From Candidatus Wallbacteria bacterium (lineage in GTDB: Bacteria > Muiribacteriota > UBA6191 > JACPRK01): DNA of 8,588 bases. Position numbers and translations under genes: made by a program. Below the pieces are notes generated by a model. That model was given only the letters and a program-made list of their open reading frames with translations. It made no database searches and had not been told where the DNA came from. The stretch spans positions 1 through 8,588 of the forward strand of contig JACQFU010000326.1 of NCBI GenBank assembly GCA_016199905.1, read 5' to 3'. Position 1 is the stretch's first letter, and each line of letters opens with the position of its first letter. Positions 4,687-8,588 of this stretch are shown here, piece by piece.

Positions 4687-7113
4687 GTGGGCGACGAAGC
4701 CGAGCAGACGGACGAATCGGCCGCGGGCAGCGCCTGCGTGAGCGCGGGTCTCGCGCAAGCCGACTTCTTCTGGATCGCCGCGTTCTGGATCGCGGCGGGG
4801 CTCTTCTACTTCCCCGTGCTGTTCGGGAAACAGTCGTTCTACTTCCGGGACGTCCTGGCCTACTACTACCCGTACGCCTGCATGACGGTCGACGCTCTGG
4901 GCCACGGCCGTCTGCCGCACTGGGAACCCCGAATCTGCACGGGCTACCCCTTCCAGGCCGATCCGCATTCGCTCTCCTTCTACCCGCTGGTCCCGCTGCT
5001 TCTGATGCTGCCGATGCCCAGGGCCTACGACGTCTTCACCGTCGTGCACGCTCCGCTCGCGGCCACCTTTCTCTACCTGCTCCTGCGTCGCTGGCAGCTT
5101 TCCCGAGGAGCATCGGCCCTCGGGGCAGTGGTCTCGATGTTCAGCGGTTTCGACGTGAGCATCACCTGCATTCTGTCGCTGCAGCGGGCGCTCGTCTGGA
5201 CCGCGGCCGCGCTCTACTGCTTCGAGGGATTTCTGATCCGGCAGAGCTGGCGAGCCCTGATCGCCACGGCGCTGGTGCTGGCCGTCGAGGGAAGCGGCTG
5301 CGACCCGATGTACCTCCTGCTCACGATCGGATTCCTCGCGATCGCGCCGTGGCTTCGGCCCGTCGCCGGGGACGGGTGCGGCCGCCGCGGGCCGGCAGGC
5401 GCGCTGCTGGCGGCATGCTTGGCCGGACTTTTCCTGGCGTACCAGTACCTGCCTCTAGCACAACTTTTTTTGCTCTCCGACCGGACAGCCGGGTTGGCCG
5501 GGTCCGAGAGGACGCTGCAAGACATCGACCCCGCGAACCTCTTCGGCCTTCTGCTTCCGATGAGCTTTCCCGAGCCGGGATCGTTGTTCTACAGAGGAAA
5601 CTTCCACGGCGGCCGGGTTTCGTACTATCCGGACCTCTATCTGGGCCTGGGCGTCCTGGCGCTGGCGGCCGCTTCCCTCGGATGGCTCGTGCCCTCCAAG
5701 CGACTCGGCGCCGGAGAGGACGCCGTCGGCGCGGAGCGCGGACGTTCTTCACTCCTGGCGATTTCGATTAGCCTCCTCGCGCTGTTGATCGCCCTCGGGC
5801 ATCACGCGCCGTTCTTCGATTGGTTCACGACGGCGCTGCCGTTCATGCGCGTGTTCCGGTTCCCAGGCAAGTACCTGTTCCTGGCCGGCTTCGCGTTTCC
5901 GCTGGCCGCTGCCCTGGGATTCGAGGGACTGCGGGTCGGCGGGCGCCGCTGCGTCGCGGCGTTCTCGATGGCAGTCACGGCGGCTGCGGTGGGGCTCGCC
6001 TGGGCACTGGTGAAGTTGTCCTCTGCCGGAGTCGAGATCGCCCGGGCCTTCCTCTCGGGCGGACACGAAGGCCTGACCGAGCAAACCGAGTTGTTGGAAG
6101 CCGTGGCCCGCGGCTGGAAGACGAACTCGTTCTTCGTGATGGCGCTTGCCGTAACCTTCCTGGCTCTCGTCGGTCTCGCGGCGCGCCGGAAGATGCCCTG
6201 GCGCTTCGCCTGGACGGCGATCGGCCTGATGGCGCTGGGCGATCTCGCCGCCGCGACGATCCAGAGCCTGCCGCTGGCCGACGACGCGCTTCTGGCGGAA
6301 AAACCGCAGGCCGCCGAGCGCTTTGCGCCGCGGGAGCCGGGCAAGGCTCCGACGCGCTACATGAACCTGGGCGTGCTGACGTTCCCCACCTCGCTCGACT
6401 GGACCGTGAAGCATAACTACGTGTACAAGCGGGAGCTGCTGCGAAACCTGGGAGGCGTCCCCTTCGGGCTCAATCCGTTGGACGAGATGATCTCGGTCCG
6501 GCTCGTCTGCCAAGTGCAGCTCCTGCAGGCCATCGGAGAGGCCGGCGCCGAGGTTCAGGAGCCGCTCGCAGCTGCTGCCGGAGTCCAGTACACGCTGCGC
6601 TCGGAGCCCGGCGGGAAAGTGCGCTGCCGGCAGGTCTCCGGCGTGCCCCGGGCTTTCGTGGCCAAGCGCGCCTGGCTGACGGGTTCGCCCGTGAACTGCG
6701 CTCCCGAAATCCTGATGAGACTGCCCAATGACGTGGCTTTCGAGCGGCCCCTCGAGTCTGCGGCGAGCCAGGAAATCCTGGAGCCCGCGCAAATCACCTC
6801 CTGCGTGCTCGCTCGCTACGAAAGCGACTCCCTCCGAGTCTCGTTCGCTCTGGCTGGCAAAGGCTTGCTGGTGGTCGAGGACGCTCTCTACCCCGGCTGG
6901 AAGGCGGCGGTCGACGGGCAGGAGCGGCCCATCCGTCCGGTCGACGGCGTGTTCCGCGGCGTCGAGGTCTCCCAGGGCGAACACACCTTGGAGATGTGGT
7001 ACGTGCCGGCGGCCTTTCGCGTGGGACTTTGCATCAGCCTGATCGCGCTGGCGGCGGCCCTGGGCGGCCTCGCCCTGCTGGCGAGGGAACGCCAGGGGAA
7101 ACAGAACCCATGA
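4687..7113 (+). CDS. YfhO-family GT-C-like membrane protein
   Basis: A large integral membrane protein of 808 aa. YfhO of Bacillus is thought to move a sugar from a polyprenyl carrier onto lipoteichoic acid outside the membrane; a similar transferase role is inferred here. Visible features are a hydrophilic N-terminus, a first helix (28-46) and the family block YFRDVLAYYYPY...GRLPHWEPRICTGYPFQADP (52-93) with Arg54-Asp55 in the first outer loop. Many further helices follow to about 520, including MRVFRFPGKYLFLAGF (387-402). A soluble domain (about 540-775) ends with the family signature LYPGWKAAVDG (734-744), and a last helix (778-799) precedes a short basic tail. GTG 4687 is chosen because of its strong, well-spaced ribosome binding site. 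It starts 2 nt after the methyltransferase stop, and its stop overlaps the next ATG by ATGA. The frame remains open back to 3760, but that part is the methyltransferase in another frame. Confidence 0.87.
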   Translation: MGDEAEQTDESAAGSACVSAGLAQADFFWIAAFWIAAGLFYFPVLFGKQSFYFRDVLAYYYPYACMTVDALGHGRLPHWEPRICTGYPFQADPHSLSFYPLVPLLLMLPMPRAYDVFTVVHAPLAATFLYLLLRRWQLSRGASALGAVVSMFSGFDVSITCILSLQRALVWTAAALYCFEGFLIRQSWRALIATALVLAVEGSGCDPMYLLLTIGFLAIAPWLRPVAGDGCGRRGPAGALLAACLAGLFLAYQYLPLAQLFLLSDRTAGLAGSERTLQDIDPANLFGLLLPMSFPEPGSLFYRGNFHGGRVSYYPDLYLGLGVLALAAASLGWLVPSKRLGAGEDAVGAERGRSSLLAISISLLALLIALGHHAPFFDWFTTALPFMRVFRFPGKYLFLAGFAFPLAAALGFEGLRVGGRRCVAAFSMAVTAAAVGLAWALVKLSSAGVEIARAFLSGGHEGLTEQTELLEAVARGWKTNSFFVMALAVTFLALVGLAARRKMPWRFAWTAIGLMALGDLAAATIQSLPLADDALLAEKPQAAERFAPREPGKAPTRYMNLGVLTFPTSLDWTVKHNYVYKRELLRNLGGVPFGLNPLDEMISVRLVCQVQLLQAIGEAGAEVQEPLAAAAGVQYTLRSEPGGKVRCRQVSGVPRAFVAKRAWLTGSPVNCAPEILMRLPNDVAFERPLESAASQEILEPAQITSCVLARYESDSLRVSFALAGKGLLVVEDALYPGWKAAVDGQERPIRPVDGVFRGVEVSQGEHTLEMWYVPAAFRVGLCISLIALAAALGGLALLARERQGKQNP

Positions 7114-8318
7114 AACTCTCCATCGTCGTTCCCGCCCTCAATGAGGCCGACGCTATTCGAGGGGTCGTGGAGGGTTGCCTGGCCGCGGGGCCAAAGCTCG
7201 CGGCCGATGCCGGCGTCTCGGAGCTCGAGGTCGTCGTCGTGGACGACGGTTCGACGGACCAGACGGCGGCCATTGTCGGCTCCATTCCCGGGGCCCGGCT
7301 TGTCAGCCATCCGCGCAACCTCGGATACGGCCGCGCGCTCAAGACGGGCTTCGACGCGGCTACGGGGGATCTACTGGGGTTTCTCGACGGCGACGGGACC
7401 TGCGATCCGCTCTTCTTCGAGGCGCTCTGCCGTGAGGCGATCGGCGCGAACGCCGATATCGTGCTGGGCTCCAGGCTGCACGCCGGCAGCCAGATGCCCG
7501 TGCTGCGACGGGTCGGCAACGCGCTCTTCGCAGCGCTGGTTTCGGTCTGGAGCGGCCGGCGAGTGAGCGACTCGGCCAGCGGGATGCGCGTCCTACGGGC
7601 CAGCGTCTGGCCCCGGTTGCAGCCGCTTCCGGACGGTCTGTCGTTCACGCCCGCGATGTCGTGTCGAGCGCTCTTCGACTCGGAGCTGAAGATCGTCGAA
7701 GTGCCGATGCCGTACCGGGAGCGCCAAGGCAAGTCGAAGCTCTCCGTCGTGCGCGACGGGTTCCGCTTCCTGGGCATCATCGTTCTGACGGCGCTCACGT
7801 ATCAACCCTTTCGGTTTTACGCCGCCGGGGGCGGCCTCTTCCTGGCAATCGCGCTGGCTTACGCGATCTATCCGGCCGTCCTCTACGCGCGCAGCGGCGG
7901 CTTGCCGCAGTGGATGCAATACAGGTTGGTGACGGTGTTCGTGTTGAGCGTGTGCGGGCTCAACATGCTCTGCGTCGGGCATCTGTCCCAGCGGCTGATG
8001 GATCTCGCCAACGCCGGGAGGCTGCGCTCGCCTTCGTGGCTTCAGACGCTGATCGATCGAGCGCTCTTCCGCTACCTCTTGCCTCTGGGAACGTTCCTGG
8101 TCGCTCTCGGAGTCGTGCTCAACGCCGACACGATCTGGCAGTATGCGACGACCTTGACCATTCAAGTGAGCTGGTGGCAAGTGGTCGTCGGCGGGCTTCT
8201 GGTGACCGCCGGGATGATGTTCCTGGTGTTCGACACGTTGAGCCGCGCCGTTCGGTTGCTCGCGCAGCGGTCCGAGGAGCTCAAGCGCGCCCAGGCAGTC
8301 GATCGGGAGAGACGGTGA
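7110..8318 (+). CDS. GT2 glycosyltransferase, polyprenyl-phosphate sugar synthase type, with four C-terminal membrane helices
   Basis: A GT-A fold family 2 enzyme of 402 aa. It probably transfers a sugar from a nucleotide donor to a polyprenyl phosphate on the cytoplasmic side of the membrane. The catalytic domain starts at once with MKLSIVVPALNE (1-12), followed by VVVVDDGSTD (41-50), the metal-binding LDGDG (92-96, DxD) and SDSASGMRVL (153-162). PYRERQGKSKL (201-211) is typical of dolichyl-phosphate-mannose-synthase-like enzymes (DPM1, ArnC, GtrB). Four hydrophobic segments follow at about 237-260, 272-292, 322-342 and 355-378; many relatives have only two. The C-terminal tail (380-402) is charged and helical. 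ATG overlaps the YfhO-family stop (ATGA), with AGGGGA (7094-7099) 10 nt upstream. The overlap supports joint work with the YfhO-family protein, as with CsbB and YfhO in Bacillus. The sugar is unknown. Confidence 0.9.
   Translation: MKLSIVVPALNEADAIRGVVEGCLAAGPKLAADAGVSELEVVVVDDGSTDQTAAIVGSIPGARLVSHPRNLGYGRALKTGFDAATGDLLGFLDGDGTCDPLFFEALCREAIGANADIVLGSRLHAGSQMPVLRRVGNALFAALVSVWSGRRVSDSASGMRVLRASVWPRLQPLPDGLSFTPAMSCRALFDSELKIVEVPMPYRERQGKSKLSVVRDGFRFLGIIVLTALTYQPFRFYAAGGGLFLAIALAYAIYPAVLYARSGGLPQWMQYRLVTVFVLSVCGLNMLCVGHLSQRLMDLANAGRLRSPSWLQTLIDRALFRYLLPLGTFLVALGVVLNADTIWQYATTLTIQVSWWQVVVGGLLVTAGMMFLVFDTLSRAVRLLAQRSEELKRAQAVDRERR
8305..8309 (+). promoter_or_regulatory. Ribosome binding site of the second methyltransferase
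   Basis: GGGAG stands 5 nt before GTG 8315, inside the 3' end of the GT2 gene. It supports the GTGA-overlap start of the truncated gene at the window edge. Confidence 0.6.
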
Positions 8319-8588
8319 GCGCAGCTTCGACTTCACAAGAAAACACGTTCGCCATCCAGGCGATCATGGGTGGAGCGGTCCGCTACAACCGGTGGATCTA
8401 CTCGCGATTGCAACCGTGGCTAGGCCAACGCATCCTCGACGTCGGAAGCGGATACGGCCATATCACGGCCCACTTCTTCGAGCGCGAGCGCGAGCGGATT
8501 GTCTCGCTCGATCTGGAGCCCCAGTACGTCGAGGCGCTGCGGCGGCGGTTCGCTGGGCACGCCGTCTTCGAGGCGCACTGCATGGATG
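8315..8588 (+). CDS. Second class I SAM methyltransferase, cut by window edge
   Basis: The first 91 codons of a gene that runs off the right edge. The start GTG 8315 overlaps the GT2 stop codon (GTGA) and has GGGAG 5 nt upstream. The translation shows a short polar N-terminus, a helix with AVRYNRWIYSRLQPWLG (21-37), motif I RILDVGSGYGHIT (39-51) and an acidic strand-2 motif VSLDLEP (63-69) with Asp66. This is the start of a Rossmann-fold SAM-binding domain. Proteins with a YNRWIY...LG..ILDVGSGYG lead are common in polysaccharide clusters next to GT2 enzymes of this type. It is not closely similar to the first methyltransferase in the operon (LDYACGEGSN), so it is not a simple tandem duplicate. 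The substrate is unknown. Confidence 0.82.
   Translation, partial: MSAASTSQENTFAIQAIMGGAVRYNRWIYSRLQPWLGQRILDVGSGYGHITAHFFERERERIVSLDLEPQYVEALRRRFAGHAVFEAHCMD

Noticed and set aside
5749..6984. A 411-codon minus-strand open frame antisense to the YfhO-family gene
   Set aside because: It has a shadow-type composition (Arg, His, Gln, Glu rich) and no domain. The plus strand carries the YfhO signature across the same bases.
1..8588. CRISPR array, tRNA/rRNA, phage or toxin-antitoxin genes
   Set aside because: I found no regularly spaced repeats, no tRNA-like or rRNA sequence, and no protein motif of these kinds on either strand.

Overview
This is a high-GC bacterial window. Its coding regions have strong G/C third-position bias and GTG starts are common. 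It carries envelope-glycan genes and one small single-strand-transposase element. The style (large GT-C membrane enzymes, GTG starts, REP-like intergenic palindromes, degenerate 'cacggag' repeats) fits a large-genome environmental lineage such as Myxococcota/Desulfobacterota or Acidobacteriota. Nothing here fixes the taxon, so that is inference only.

Layout. Positions 1-142 hold a degenerate intergenic repeat and no gene. Positions 143-1064 form a compact REP-associated (RAYT-type) Y1 transposase element. One intact HUH/Y1 transposase gene (minus strand, best start GTG at 860) is framed by two inverted copies of a 16-nt sequence, with a strong hairpin in its leader. The right-hand copy lies inside the end of the next gene, so that gene's last 14 residues and its stop codon come from the element side. 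Positions 1022-3424 (minus) encode an 800-residue GT-C-type membrane glycosyltransferase resembling the arabinofuranosyltransferase/AftB-like group, with a long C-terminal soluble extension. Positions 3425-3817 are a divergent intergenic region rich in palindromes.

From 3818 to the right edge runs a tight plus-strand operon. It contains a class I SAM methyltransferase; a YfhO-family multi-membrane protein (start GTG 4687, 2 nt after the previous stop); a GT2 polyprenyl-phosphate-sugar-synthase-like enzyme (ATGA overlap); and a second SAM methyltransferase (GTGA overlap) that is cut off by the window edge.

How they may work together (inference). The GT2 enzyme would charge a polyprenyl phosphate with a sugar on the cytoplasmic face. 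After flipping, a GT-C enzyme (the YfhO-family protein and/or the divergent AftB-like protein) would transfer it to an envelope acceptor outside. The methyltransferases would modify the sugar, lipid or another small molecule. The GT2 + YfhO pairing recalls the CsbB/YfhO pair that glycosylates lipoteichoic acid in Bacillus, but the methyltransferases and the divergent GT-C make this a different gene set. No CRISPR, tRNA, rRNA or phage genes were seen.
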